This document shows, one piece after another, positions 10,356 through 20,880 of a stretch of 64,000 nucleotides of DNA. The notes under the pieces were generated by a model that saw only the letters and a program-made list of their open reading frames with translations, was not told the origin of the DNA and did not search any database. The translations under genes and the position numbers were made by a program. Source of the stretch: Bedellia somnulentella (lineage: Eukaryota > Arthropoda > Insecta > Lepidoptera > Bedelliidae); NCBI GenBank assembly GCA_963576735.1, contig OY755179.1, forward strand, positions 3,906,001 through 3,970,000. Direction: 5' to 3'. Positions within the stretch are counted from its first letter, which is position 1. The number at the start of each line of letters is the position of its first letter.

Positions 10356-10907
10356 ACACTTCTGTTCTTTAAACCGCGTCGCAAACTATGAAGTTCATTA
10401 GAATTACATTTTACTTGTTAAACACGTTACTGATGCCCATAATGCCAAAAAACAAAAACCACCTACATACGAATCAGTTGAGTTAACTAACGGTCTTCGT
10501 AATAAAGTGATTTTATAATAGTAAAATAACAGCTTAATAATATACAAGTGCACACATAAGGAGCTTGATGTATAAGCATTACAGTGGGCTATTTGTTTCT
10601 CGTAGAACCAGGATACTAGCCGAATTTTTATCCAAAATTTAATCAGTATTCTTGAATAACGGATAACTTAAATTCAAAATTCGGATTTCTACGAGTTGGC
10701 GAAGTGACAGCGCGCGGACGCAAGCAGCGGTGCAAGACACGAGCGACGCGAGGCGAGACAAAGACAGCACCACTCCTCGTAGTAAGTTCTTTCATTGCAA
10801 CAAATCCCCACCGCACCTACACACGCTCGGCGCTCGACGTCATCCGTAACACCAAACAACAGCTGTTATCTCGATATACAACTAAGCTCAATTAAGGAGC
10901 GCGCAGT

Positions 10908-12002
10908 ATGAATTGTTTTGCATGTAATCTAGCTGTTACTCCAAATGAGATACTGCAATGCACTTCGTGTAAAAGTAATTTTCATTACCAATGCTTAAAT
11001 ATGCGATATGCAATGTACAAGGCAAATTATTCTAAAATGAAAGAATCATGGGTATGTGATTCGTGTAACAATAAGTCAAACAGCCGCAAGTTGCGCAATG
11101 ATAATACACCAGTGCGTCGACCGCATCCACAAATGGACAGCGATAAGTCGTGCGACGACTTGACCACTTGTCTTGATCAATCTGAAATTTTACAACCCAA
11201 ATCGTCGCCTCCAAAACAGTATGTTTCAAACTCCATTACACTTCAGCAATTTAGTGATCTTTTCGACATGAAAATAGAACAATTAAAAAACTCGTTACTT
11301 GAATTTATCACCACAACTGTATCAAAGGAAGTTACAGCTATTACTGAAACACTGAAGACTGAATTCACGACTACCACCGATTTTTTATCCGAAGGACAAC
11401 GAGACTGCCAAAAGGAAATCAACAGTGCTAACAAGAAAATATCTGCACTTGAATCCCAAAACATTCAGCTTCAGTGTGATATAAATAACCTAGAGCGTCG
11501 TCTCCAAGCCGCAGAAAAACATTCCCGTAGCCTTAATTTAGAGATTCACGCGGTTCCGGAAAAACGCAACGAAAATATAGCTCAGCTGGTACTGAATATG
11601 GCCAATACAATTGGTGTTCCATTGAAAGACAGTGACATACGCGCTTGCCGTAGAGTTGCAAAACTCAATCCCCAATCTGATCGTCCTCGCACAATTCTCA
11701 TCACATTACCATCTGAACGTTTCCGTGATGAGATCATTTCGGGAGTGCGCCGTTTCAACAAAAGTAATACAAACAAACCTATCAACTCTTCAAGTATCGG
11801 TATCCAAGGAGATAATACACCTATATTTGTATCAGAGCATTTGTCACCGGAAATGAAAAATGTTCACGCTATGGCCAGGCAATATGCGAAGAAAAACAAC
11901 TTTAAATATGTATGGGTTAAATACGGCAAAGTGTACATAAGAAAAGACGAAAAGTCTTTAGCTAAATTGATCAAAGATAAAAATAGTTTAAATAGCATAT
12001 AA
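10908..12002 (+). CDS. LINE 1 ORF1: PHD finger, coiled coil and FP-like domain
   Basis: A 364-aa nucleic-acid-binding ORF1 protein expected to coat the element RNA and act as a chaperone in the retrotransposition particle. A C4HC3 PHD-type zinc finger is visible at residues 3-53 (C3, C6, C18, C21, H26, C29, C50, C53). A Ser/Pro/Lys-rich linker follows, then a coiled coil at about 115-205 (rich in Lys, Glu, Leu and Asn). A C-terminal domain (about 205-355) resembles the FP25K family of baculoviruses, with HSRSLNLEIHAVPE and RACRRVAK, a family known to be related to LINE ORF1s. The ATG at 10908 is the first in frame and is preceded by a GC-richer 5' UTR. The stop is 52 bp before the ORF2 start used here. 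The frame is fully intact. Confidence 0.9.
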   Translation: MNCFACNLAVTPNEILQCTSCKSNFHYQCLNMRYAMYKANYSKMKESWVCDSCNNKSNSRKLRNDNTPVRRPHPQMDSDKSCDDLTTCLDQSEILQPKSSPPKQYVSNSITLQQFSDLFDMKIEQLKNSLLEFITTTVSKEVTAITETLKTEFTTTTDFLSEGQRDCQKEINSANKKISALESQNIQLQCDINNLERRLQAAEKHSRSLNLEIHAVPEKRNENIAQLVLNMANTIGVPLKDSDIRACRRVAKLNPQSDRPRTILITLPSERFRDEIISGVRRFNKSNTNKPINSSSIGIQGDNTPIFVSEHLSPEMKNVHAMARQYAKKNNFKYVWVKYGKVYIRKDEKSLAKLIKDKNSLNSI

Positions 12003-12054
12003 TAACCATCACCTCATAAATCAATTAATAGTTGGTTTATTTTATTTATTTTTA

Positions 12055-14973
12055 ATGTATAGTAATGTTATTTTATATTATGTTCTCATATCTTTAATTA
12101 TGAATTTATTTTATCAGAATGTTAATAGAGTTAAATCTAAACTTAATATTTTGTTTATGAATATATTGAATGAAAATTATGACTTAATATGTCTGTGTGA
12201 AACAAACTTAGATGATAGTATCAATAGTAGTGAGTTGATAGACGACAGGTACGTAGTTATACGTAGAGATCGCCAGACTACCGCGTCCCTTAAAAGCTCC
12301 GGCGGAGGAGTGCTGATCGCGATTAAAAAAAGCTTTTGTATCGTGAGGCATGACCGCTTGGAAAGCCGCTATGAGGATTTGTGGGTGGAGGTGATTGATC
12401 AATCATCTAGCACCTCTTTTTATTTATGTCTAGTTTATCTCCCACCTGACTTGACATGTAACGATTATAAAGTATGGTTTGATAAGTGCTCTGATAATCT
12501 TGTATTGTGTCAAAAGCCAAATGTTCAAACTATTATTCTAGGAGATTTTAACCTTCCAGGTCTAAGTTGGTACAGAGTGACTACTTCAAATTGCCTTTCC
12601 ATTGACTCTTCCAGCTGCGATACGAAATCTGCGTTACTACCACAACTCATGTCATTAGGTAACTTAAACCAGTATAACCATATTCTAAACCATAACGGTC
12701 GCACACTGGATCTATTTTTAAGCGATTTTTCTAGCGTTGAATTGGTAGAATGTTCATCTGTTTCAAAAACAGATCGGCACCACCCACCTTTTGTAGTTAA
12801 CCTTATAAATACTGTTAAACCTATCAAACCCAAACGTAGTAAAATTCTAAACTTTAGAAAATGTAACATATCAAAATGTATATCAATGTTCAATGAAATG
12901 GACTGGTCTTCTATATTGTCGACTACTGTTGATATTGATACTAACCTGGATATTTTTTACGAAACTCTGAACGGTGTTATCAGCGAAAAAACTCCCTTAA
13001 AAACATTAAATAGTAATGCTTACCCTATTTGGTTTTCTGAACCACTTAAATTTTGTATAGAACAGAAGAACAAAGTTCACAAGCGATTCAAAAAATTTGG
13101 TAACCCTCGTGACTATGATGAGTTTTCTTCCCTCCGCAAGCGTTCCAAACGTCTAATGAAAGAATGTTACGAGAGCTATATAAATAATATAGAGTCCTCT
13201 TTAAAACATAACAATAAATTGTTTTATTCTTTCATTAAGTCTAAAAAGTCGAATCATTCTATTCCAGACACAATGTTTCTAGGGGATGATTCTTGCAGCG
13301 GCGCGCAGAACGTTTGCAATATGTTCGCTGATTTTTTTTCTTCTATATACGTTAAGGATGACGGTAAATCTCATTGTGGTTACTCTCATATTCTTTCCCA
13401 CTCAACGCTTACCAGCTTTCAAGTATCGGAAGAGAGTATTGCCATAAAATTAAAACATTTAAATGAAAACAAAGGTGCTGGCCCAGATGGAATCCCCCCC
13501 TTTTTTATAAAGTCATGTGCGGAAGCTTTGTCCTATCCTCTTAGCATCATCTTTAATCGTAGCATACGGGAGGGAATATTTCCATCTCGATGGAAAACTG
13601 CCTTTATTGTGCCAGTTTTCAAATCAGGAAATTCAGCAGATATAAGGAATTACAGGCCAATAAGTATATTGTGTAGTTTTTCAAAGATCTTTGAATCCTT
13701 CATATTTGATGCTCTGAACTCGCACATGAAACACTCTCTCGCTTCTGAGCAACATGGTTTTGCCGAGGGTAAGTCAACTGTTACCAACTTGATCGAGTAC
13801 ACCGACTATATACACAAGGCTTTTGGTGAACGATCCCAGGTGGATGCTGTGTATACCGACTTCATGAAAGCTTTCGACACTTTAATACATAGAGTCGTAC
13901 ATGGAAAACTTGAAGCATATGGTGTACATGGCAGCCTGCTTCGGTGGCTCGACTCTTACCTGGATAATCGTAGTCAACTAGTTGCACTAAAAGGCTACCT
14001 TTCCAAACCTGTTCTGGTTACATCAGGAATTCCCCAAGGATCGTTGCTCGGTCCTTTATTGTTTAATATCTTTATTAACGACCTCGTATTGCATCTAAAA
14101 AATCCATGTTTACTTTATGCAGATGATCTAAAGATATTTAGAACAATACGCACTTTTGAAGACTGTATTAGCCTGCAAGAGGATATAAACACGTTAACTT
14201 CTTGGTGTCACCGGAATCAGATGCGCTTAAATATAAAAAAATGTTTCGTCATTACATTTACAATGAAACATAACCGTTTCAATTTTGATTACACCATCGA
14301 TAATTTTACAATTGAGAGAAAAACAGTTGTAAGGGATCTTGGGGTTTTACTTGATGAGAAGTTATCTTTTAACGAACACTGTTCAAGCTTGGCGAACAAA
14401 TGTTTAAAACTTGTTGGATTCATATCGCGAGTATCCAAAGATTTCAAGAACCCTTTTAGTGTGATACGTATTTTTAAGTCGATTGTTTTGGGTAATTTGG
14501 AATACGCCTCAGTTATATGGTCACCTTTTTACAACGTACACATAGACAGACTTGAATCTATTCAGAAACGTTTCGTTCGTAATGTTTGTTCTCGATTTGG
14601 CTTGAGACGGCGTTTAAGTTCACACGAGGACAGATGTAGTCATTTTCATCTAGACAATCTGTTAAATCGTAGGCAAATGCATGACCTTACCACTTTATAT
14701 AAAATAATACATGGCTCAATTTCAACTGGCATCATATCCAGAATAAACTTTAATATCCCCAGTAAATCATTTAGAAACCATCGTCCCCTTGCTATGCCTA
14801 CACCTAAAACGAATGTCATTGCAAATAACCCCTTAAATAGGATGTGTCAACTGTACAATTCCCTATTCAAAGACAAAGACACAAACGCTCCTGACGTCTA
14901 TCAACACACTCTACGCACGTTCAAAATAAAATGTCTCACCGCAGTGCGAGACTTTAATAAAGGATATAGTTAG
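12055..14973 (+). CDS. LINE 1 ORF2: endonuclease and reverse transcriptase
   Basis: A 972-aa protein that nicks target DNA and reverse transcribes the element RNA from the nick. The N-terminal APE-type endonuclease shows CETNL (E49), GDFN (163-166) and the histidine pair in DRHHPP (H242/H243). The usual SDHHP motif reads TDRHHPP here, a modest deviation. The RT domain (about 450-760) contains GAGPDGIP, DIRNYRPIS, motif A with D602 (TDFMKAFDTL), GIPQGSLLGP and the catalytic YADD (688-691). No RNase H or Cys-rich tail is evident. Length and order fit a complete jockey/CR1-group ORF2. The ATG at 12055 is the first in frame; a start nearer FYQNVNRVKSK, where many relatives begin, is also possible. 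There are no frameshifts or stops. Confidence 0.92.
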   Translation: MYSNVILYYVLISLIMNLFYQNVNRVKSKLNILFMNILNENYDLICLCETNLDDSINSSELIDDRYVVIRRDRQTTASLKSSGGGVLIAIKKSFCIVRHDRLESRYEDLWVEVIDQSSSTSFYLCLVYLPPDLTCNDYKVWFDKCSDNLVLCQKPNVQTIILGDFNLPGLSWYRVTTSNCLSIDSSSCDTKSALLPQLMSLGNLNQYNHILNHNGRTLDLFLSDFSSVELVECSSVSKTDRHHPPFVVNLINTVKPIKPKRSKILNFRKCNISKCISMFNEMDWSSILSTTVDIDTNLDIFYETLNGVISEKTPLKTLNSNAYPIWFSEPLKFCIEQKNKVHKRFKKFGNPRDYDEFSSLRKRSKRLMKECYESYINNIESSLKHNNKLFYSFIKSKKSNHSIPDTMFLGDDSCSGAQNVCNMFADFFSSIYVKDDGKSHCGYSHILSHSTLTSFQVSEESIAIKLKHLNENKGAGPDGIPPFFIKSCAEALSYPLSIIFNRSIREGIFPSRWKTAFIVPVFKSGNSADIRNYRPISILCSFSKIFESFIFDALNSHMKHSLASEQHGFAEGKSTVTNLIEYTDYIHKAFGERSQVDAVYTDFMKAFDTLIHRVVHGKLEAYGVHGSLLRWLDSYLDNRSQLVALKGYLSKPVLVTSGIPQGSLLGPLLFNIFINDLVLHLKNPCLLYADDLKIFRTIRTFEDCISLQEDINTLTSWCHRNQMRLNIKKCFVITFTMKHNRFNFDYTIDNFTIERKTVVRDLGVLLDEKLSFNEHCSSLANKCLKLVGFISRVSKDFKNPFSVIRIFKSIVLGNLEYASVIWSPFYNVHIDRLESIQKRFVRNVCSRFGLRRRLSSHEDRCSHFHLDNLLNRRQMHDLTTLYKIIHGSISTGIISRINFNIPSKSFRNHRPLAMPTPKTNVIANNPLNRMCQLYNSLFKDKDTNAPDVYQHTLRTFKIKCLTAVRDFNKGYS

Positions 14974-15139
14974 TAGGATACATAAAATCATTTCATAATT
15001 TTCCATAATTTATTACTTATGTTGTTTTTATGTTGTGCTTATTATGTTAAAATCTAGCCCCTTTCCCTTTCCCTTTGTAAATAGTCTTCATTTTATTTGT
15101 AAGTTAAATTAATGTTAGTAAATTAATGAATAATAGTAA

Positions 15140-15164
15140 CAAAAAAAAAAAAAAAAAAAAAAAA
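15140..15164 (+). repeat. Internal poly(A) run in LINE 1 3' UTR
   Basis: About 24 consecutive A residues lie roughly 180 bases before the (AAATAAAT) end. They may mark an older polyadenylation point or a slippage-prone tract. Confidence 0.7.
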
Positions 15165-15716
15165 CTATACTAATATATTTTTTAAGTTGTCATCTCAACT
15201 GATTATTTAATATCATGCTGTGTACACAGTTTTTTGGTATTATGTCCGAATTTGTATTATTTTTTAAATTTTGTATACCAATGCTATGTCATAATACTGT
15301 TTGTGTGCCAAATAAATAAATAAATAAATAAATAATATGATCAAGTTATTTCATGTGTCTCTAAGGCGCACTTTGTAATGAAAGTTTTGTTACCGACTTC
15401 GATGGTCGGTATCGCGACAAACGCGCGTCAGCGGCGACAAAAAGTAGTGATGAGCAAAGACTCTTACATTACCGATTATCCTTTTTATTAACACGCTTAT
15501 ATTAGCTTCACCCGTATGTATGTAAGTATGTATGTATGCATGTAAACGACTCCTTTAAACTCGATTTTGACCCACTTTAAACGGACCGATTGAACTCAAA
15601 ATTTGAACACTTATCGAGAATCAGGGACAATATAATAATTTCATATGTTCATTCCGCTATCCTGATTAGGGTCGCCAGGATTAAATAATTTTAAATAATT
15701 CAGTACTAAAAAGTTT

Positions 15717-16036
15717 AAAAATAAATTATAGTTCAAATAAAAAATCTAAAAAACACGCTTTTAAAGCACATAAAGCTAAAAAGTGAAAAATAATTCATAA
15801 TATAAGCTGAAAACGGTAATGAACAAAAAATACTGGTATTATTGTGAAAAAGCGTGGGTTGCTCGATAGACGAAAAATATATCAGAGAGCGCCCCACGAT
15901 TTTTCACAATAATACCAGTATTTTTTGTTCACTACCATTTTCAGCTTATATTAGGAACTTTTTGTCACTTTTTAGTTTGATGTGATTAAAAGTGTGTTTT
16001 TTAGTTATTTTATTTAAACTATATTTTATTTTACTT
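15717..16036. repeat. Foldback element (large inverted repeat)
   Basis: Arms of about 130-140 bp are nearly complementary: AAACACGCTTTTAA, AGCTGAAAACGGTAATGAAC and ATACTGGTATTATTGTG on the left, and their inverse on the right. They surround a loop of about 40 bp (GCTCGATAGACGAAAAATATATC). The same structure is in D3 (59541-59868). No ORF. It is probably a non-autonomous DNA transposon or foldback, and no target duplication was identified. Confidence 0.7.
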
Positions 16037-16572
16037 TGTAGGACTCAATATCTAACAACAACTGAGCTATTTGGTTTTTATTCTATTGATATTGATTGTA
16101 ATAATTTAAGGAACCTTACCAAAACATTGACCGATTAATAAAGATGATCATATAATACCGAATACTCCCTCACTATTTTCCTTAGTTCTACTTAAAACAT
16201 AAAAAATGAACTTCTTTTACGAACAAAAATATGATTGAATAAAAGGAACTTATTAATGAAGTTCAATTCTTTGCCGTCATTTTTGTTTCAAAACAAAACA
16301 AAAGATGGCAATCAATTATTTCTAGTTGAAACCGCTTGAGCGCAATGCACCCTATTCATTAACACTCGCCACCGACTGGGTGTCCTTAAAGTCGTAAATA
16401 ATGAACGAACCAAGCCCCCAAGACGTTCCCTTGTACGGAACATTTCAACGAACAAACACAGACAGAACTTTCCGTGTCTTCACTGATTACAAACGTAAAG
16501 AAATATGATTTCACTATCTGCCCGTTAGGAGACAATGGGAATGTGACCCAAAATTCAACCGAATATAGTATA

Positions 16573-16671
16573 ATTTGAATGTATTTCTGTTCATGAAAAC
16601 CTCATGTGGGGATTATTACTAATAAATAAAGAATAAATAAAGGAAAGAAAAATTTCGACACAGGCGGGAAT
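16573..16671 (-). repeat. SINE C, 5'-truncated within the T arm
   Basis: A 99 bp minus-strand fragment. It keeps the 3' body (CCTCATGTGGGGATTATT inverted, CTTTCC) and only CGATTCCCGCCTGTGTCG from the tRNA-like head. It is flanked by a 13 bp TSD, CGAATATAGTATA (16560-16572 and 16672-16684). The D3 counterpart is 60401-60499. Confidence 0.85.
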
Positions 16672-17303
16672 CGAATATAGTATATGCTATAGTATAGCTT
16701 GAGAAATATTTTTACTATTTCATTGGTGTTAGGGTACGTTTGCGTGCATGATGAAAAAATACCGCAAAAGTATGTAAGAAAAATACATTAAACACTCCTA
16801 CAAATATCAAAAATCAGATCCTCTACCATTTTAATCCGATCTTATTAAGCTTCGAAGAAATATAGCGCAGAAATAAATTCTATGAATTCTCTTAAAGTTG
16901 ATAGCTAATTCATACTTGTCGGGACAATCGATCACTCCACCGCTTTGCTCGACAAGCGATCATTCGGTCCCACTATCCAGTTACTAATGCATCGATGTCG
17001 ATTAAGTCGGGACCAATCGGTTTTTTTTCTATTATTCGTGTCGCTGACAGAAATCGAAGTCGTAGTCTTTGTAGTTTTCTGGTTTTACTGGCGGTTTTCA
17101 GGTCAAATGAAAGACAATTATTGCTGAATGACTAGTTAAAAGTTTCGAATTTTACATTGTTCGTTTATTTTAATATTTCTTCATATTTAAAATCATCTAT
17201 TATTTTATATAATTTTAAAGCCGAACATGAATAAATATGTATAATTAAGAATAAAATGTTCGTCGCTTTAACATATAACTATAACTATATATATTTATAT
17301 ATT

Positions 17304-17556
17304 GTTGTGTAGTGCCGGCTTAGAACAGCACTTCCCCATTTTTTCCGGTGGGTGTACGTAAGAGGCGACTAAAAAAAAGGTGATGGGGGCTTTAAGGGAT
17401 TTTTGGGGGATGCAGTTGGAGACCGATCACCAACAACCTTTATTTTACCATCTTTTCCCCACACAACTTCCAAAACTGGCTGAGGAATTTCAAATTTCTT
17501 ATATCTGGCTACCCCTTCTGGGGATTTATAACCATGAGTATATGTATGTATGTATA
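17304..17556 (+). repeat. SINE-like family A copy
   Basis: Full length, from TTGTGTAGTGCCGGCTTAG to the (TATG)n tail. The TA-rich tail was later the target of the MITE that follows. The D3 counterpart is 61037-61278. Confidence 0.85.
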
Positions 17557-18159
17557 TGTCGCAGCCAACTGGTTAAATCAGTCAGCTGACAAAGCAGCTA
17601 GCTGCTTAATTAAATGCCGGCTCCTAGTAAAGGGCTAAACTTCAGTCAGCCATTTAGTTGAACACAACGTCCAACCACTTGGCTGAACGTTATATCGCCG
17701 TCTGGTTATCAAAGGTGACTAAAAAAATAAAATCATATCACACGTAAAAAAATAAAATATTCTTAGGTACTTCTTATGGTTCAATGCTTCAATGCTTTGG
17801 CACAGTGAATAAAAGTACTAACAGGTACCGACTTATTAAGAATGAACATGAGAATATTAAAATAACAAAAATAAAGTACTCTTATGTATTAATTTTAAAT
17901 CTCTACTTTTTTATTATTTTATCTATTGAAATTTCCATGATTGAACACTTTTTTAAACAGTTATTCTATAACTTTTAACAGAAAAATAATGTAACGTCAG
18001 CCCAAGCCAACGGGCTAACCATTCAATCAGCCGGGTGATTGGACGTTTAGTGACGACAATTCAATTAACAACCGGGCTAGCCTTTTAACTAGGAGCCGGC
18101 GTTTAATTAAGCGGCTAGCTGCTTTGTCAGCTGGCTGATTTAACCAGTTGGCTGCGACA
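17557..18159. mobile_element. MITE with about 80 bp terminal inverted repeats
   Basis: 603 bp. The left end TGTCGCAGCCAACTGG and right end CCAGTTGGCTGCGACA are exact inverses. The TIR continues for about 80 bp with few mismatches (CAGCTAGCTGCTTAATTAAA, GCCGGCTCCTAGT). TA follows each end (17555-17556 and 18160-18161), which suggests a TA or TATA target duplication. No transposase ORF was seen. Internal sequence carries several short inverted motifs of the form CAGCCA...TTGGCTGAAC. D3 has (TA)n with no element at this position. The superfamily is undetermined. Confidence 0.85.
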
Positions 18160-18635
18160 TATATATATTTATAAGGCAGCCTGTGAATTTTTTAAATCTC
18201 AACTAAATTAATTGTAAAAAATGTATGGTATTGAGTTTTTTTAATAGACAAACAATTATAAAATGTGTATCACTTGTTATGTTTTACATACATGCATTCT
18301 ATTTTCATATTTCTAAGTTCTTCCATGGGTAACGCAATATCGGATAAATCTGATAATACAGATTGTTTTAACCCATTGATGAGTTTCAAAATCTTTCCCT
18401 TTATTGGATCATGTTAAACTTGCTTATCTAGTGGACTCACGGCTATGAGCCCGAAATAATTTAGAATTAGACATAGCTTTTTTTAATTAAACTGTTTTCA
18501 GTCACTTACAAAAATTTTGAGGACAAACATGTTATTAATTATTATTTATCGCAACCCACACATGTCTTCACCTAGAGCCTAAGTTGTGTTATTTTGCCTT
18601 AGTCTTCCTACTTATGACCTAGTACGAGTTGGCAG
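18160..18635. other. D-segment sequence without genes
   Basis: Shared with D3 61321-61805. No coding sequence or other repeat was recognised. Confidence 0.4.
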
Positions 18636-18646
18636 AAATAATTATA

Positions 18647-18894
18647 CATACATACATATACTCACGGCTATAAATCCCTTAACGGGGTAGCCAGAGCTTT
18701 GGAATGAGAAATTCCTCAGCCACTTTTGGAAGTTGATTGGGGAAAAGATGGTAATAATAAATGTTTTTGGTGACGGATCTCCTACCACATCGCCCAAAAA
18801 TCACATGAAAAGCCCCTATACCCTTAGTCGCCTCTTACGATCACCCACGGGTAGAAATGGGGTAGTGCTATGCTAAGCCGACACTACACAGCAA
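18647..18894 (-). repeat. SINE-like family A copy with 11 bp TSD and known empty site
   Basis: A 248 bp element flanked by AAATAATTATA at 18636-18646 and 18895-18905. D3 has the single uninterrupted target (about 61810-61820, AGAAATAATTATAGTAAATG). This defines the ends of the family: 5' GCTGTGTAGTGTCGGC and 3' GTGAGTATATGTATGTATGT. Confidence 0.95.
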
Positions 18895-18957
18895 AAATAA
18901 TTATAGTAAATGTGATATAAAGAAATGTTGTTAATTAGTATTTTAAAGATATTTTAC

Positions 18958-19205
18958 ACAGAGATTTATAGAGCCAATGTGAATGGTTGTCTTAGTAGAG
19001 GACGACATAGGAGGACACATTTGGACCAAATAGCGAGTATGCTCAAAAAAACAGGCGTCCGAAGTATAAAAAATAAAAGAGCATGTATGAGACGATTGAT
19101 GGATGTGAACGAAGCCAGAGAGGTTTGTCAGGACCGTACCAAGTGGCGACCGATAGTCTCTGCCTACACCAATGGGAAATTATGACGTGAGTATATGAAT
19201 GTATA
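18958..19205 (+). pseudogene. RTE-type LINE 3' fragment
   Basis: It encodes the last roughly 75 codons of the RTE polyprotein (EIYRANVNG, SRGRHRRTH, KNKRACMRRLMDVNEAREVC, DRTKWRPIVSAYTNGK), then GACGTGAGTATATGAATG. It is 5'-truncated. The same copy is in D3 (61868-62115), so the insertion predates that duplication. Confidence 0.85.
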
Positions 19206-19722
19206 TATTATACAAGTATTTTCCTCGGAAAGAATACTTTGATGTTAAATACAGGAAATTGAAAAGTAATGCTGTTTTAATGCGATGTTAAAGATACTTC
19301 CATCTAAATTTGATCAAAACTGCATACCATTAATTAAATTTCATTTTACTCTGCTACGGAAATGTTTCTAGGTAGATGATTTTACATTAGAGATTAGGCC
19401 AATGTTTTTCAGTTCAATGAACTGAAAATGACGGATGAAGTAAAAACCGAGCATTCGAAACGCAAAGTGCTATTAAAACTTTACAAAACATTCCCACACA
19501 ATCCTTAACTTTAATGAAAATAAACCCTTCGCCTCTCTGAAACAATATTGAAAAATGTTTCGTTCAAAATTGCTGTCGATGGGAAAAAATATTCAATATT
19601 TTATTTCGTTCGAATGAATATTCGATTTGAGATAGCAAGGCAAACTGTGTATGAAATATATTGTTTGTTTTATTTAGCAAACATTTTAGTTTTGAGGCGT
19701 AACGATCTAATATTAAACTAAA
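19206..19722. other. D-segment sequence without genes
   Basis: AT-rich DNA shared with D3. Nothing recognised. Confidence 0.4.
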
Positions 19723-19889
19723 ACTTTAATTTATTTATTTTTTGTTAACGTTCAATCATTTGAAGATCATAAGTGTTAAACATAGATCCAATTCCTCACC
19801 TGATTGGATATCGTTTCTATAGAAATAAAGTATGAAAACACTTGAGCATAAAAAACCTTAAGTTTTCATAAGATCATAACTATTCTTTT

Positions 19890-19940
19890 ACTGGTTACCC
19901 CTTTAAGGGATTTAAAGCCGTAAGTATATGTATGTATGTA
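19890..19940 (+). repeat. SINE-like family A, 3' end only
   Basis: CTGGTTACCCCTTTAAGGGA, AAGCCGTAAGTATATG and a (TATG) tail. It is strongly 5'-truncated and part of a D2-only insertion block. Confidence 0.75.
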
Positions 19941-19959
19941 TTTTTTTTATAAAATAACT

Positions 19960-20001
19960 CATACCTTCACGCCGTGTATTTCCTCAAAAGGGTTGGTAGA
20001 G
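19960..20001 (-). repeat. SINE B 3' end fragment
   Basis: TTCACGCCGTGTATTTCCTC and AAAGGGTTGGTAGAGG are the SINE B tail inverted. It lies head-to-head with the next copy. Confidence 0.6.
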
Positions 20002-20282
20002 GAAATCCCGGGCCGGGCCAACACCAATTTGTCTTTTCTAAAGTCATATGTGTGGTTCATTTATCATGGAGGTTAACGCTGAGGTAAAACATCGTGAGGA
20101 AATCCACATGCCTAGGTAGTACTTAGTTATGTGACAGTGTATTCGTACAAAATGGCCTGCCCCCTAACGTGCCACAAGCAAAACGTGGGTACTCTGCACA
20201 CCAGGTGACAATGTCACGTGATGTTCAGAAGTATTAGTACCTCTGCCAAACCCTTCGGGCATATACGGCGTGAACGTTTGAC
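20002..20282 (+). repeat. SINE B, nearly complete, starting at box B
   Basis: It begins at AATCCCGGGCCGGGCC (end of the tRNA-like head) and runs through the body (CATCGTGAGG, GTCACGTGATGTTCAG) to CCTCTGCCAAACCCTTCGGG, TATACGGCGTGAACG. D3 lacks the whole block (19723-20290): AACTAAAACTTAACA there is uninterrupted. Confidence 0.8.
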
Positions 20283-20636
20283 TATTCAAACTTAACATAT
20301 AACAAAGATAACTACGATACTTTTTTGCACTAATAGGAATTACGCAAACAAGATTATAATTGCAACTGGATATGTAAAAGGTGTTACCGAGTATTTACTA
20401 GCGTAGTGTACTAAATACTAGTATACAGCCGTATGTGGAAGTCGTTTTGTGTTGGTTTACAAATACACTACCCTGTCTCTTTTTGAGAGTTTTATATGGA
20501 CCAAAGAAGGGACTTAGAGTTTTGAGAGACATTGTCTTAGGCTATAGAGAACTTAACTTAATAGAGCAGAAACTAAATTTCTTAAAAATGTCTGCAAAAA
20601 ACTAATTATCAAAATCAATTGTCCGTGTTTTAATTA

Positions 20637-20880
20637 GCCGTGTAGTACCGGCTTAGAATGTCGCTACCCCTTTCTACCCACGGGTGTCGTAAGAGGCGAC
20701 TAAGGGTATTGGGGCTTTTTATTGGATTTTTGGGCGATGACCTTTATTACAAAAACCTTTATTTTTACCATCTTTTCCCCACTCAACTTCCAAAACTGGC
20801 TGAGGAATTTATAATTCCTTAGCTCTGGCTACCCCTTCTAGGGAAATATAGCCGTGAGTATATGTATGTATGTATGCATG
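20637..20880 (+). repeat. SINE-like family A copy
   Basis: From GCCGTGTAGTACCGGC to GCCGTGAGTATATG and the (TATG) tail. CAATTGTCCGT occurs at 20616-20626 and 20881-20891, a probable TSD. The same copy is in D3 at 62984-63240. Confidence 0.85.

Larger units (their letters stand above)
10437..15342 (+). mobile_element. Full-length non-LTR retrotransposon (LINE 1, jockey/CR1 group), intact ORFs
   Basis: A 4.9 kb insertion: a 5' UTR (10437-10907), two complete ORFs, a 3' UTR with an internal A run (15140-15164) and an (AAATAAAT)-type tail (about 15310-15342). D3 shows the empty site at 59161-59175. Left flank GATGCCCATAAT and right flank TATGATCAAG adjoin there with only AT between them, so no clear TSD can be defined, and two to three target bases may have been lost. 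The absence of frameshifts suggests a young, possibly still active copy. The clade (jockey superclade: CR1/L2/Daphne-like) is inferred from the ORF1 type, the lack of RNase H, and the tail. Confidence 0.9.

Noticed and set aside
10704..10895. 63-codon ORF before LINE 1 ORF1
   Set aside because: It lies in the LINE 5' UTR, its composition changes along its length and it has no known counterpart in relatives. Probably not translated.
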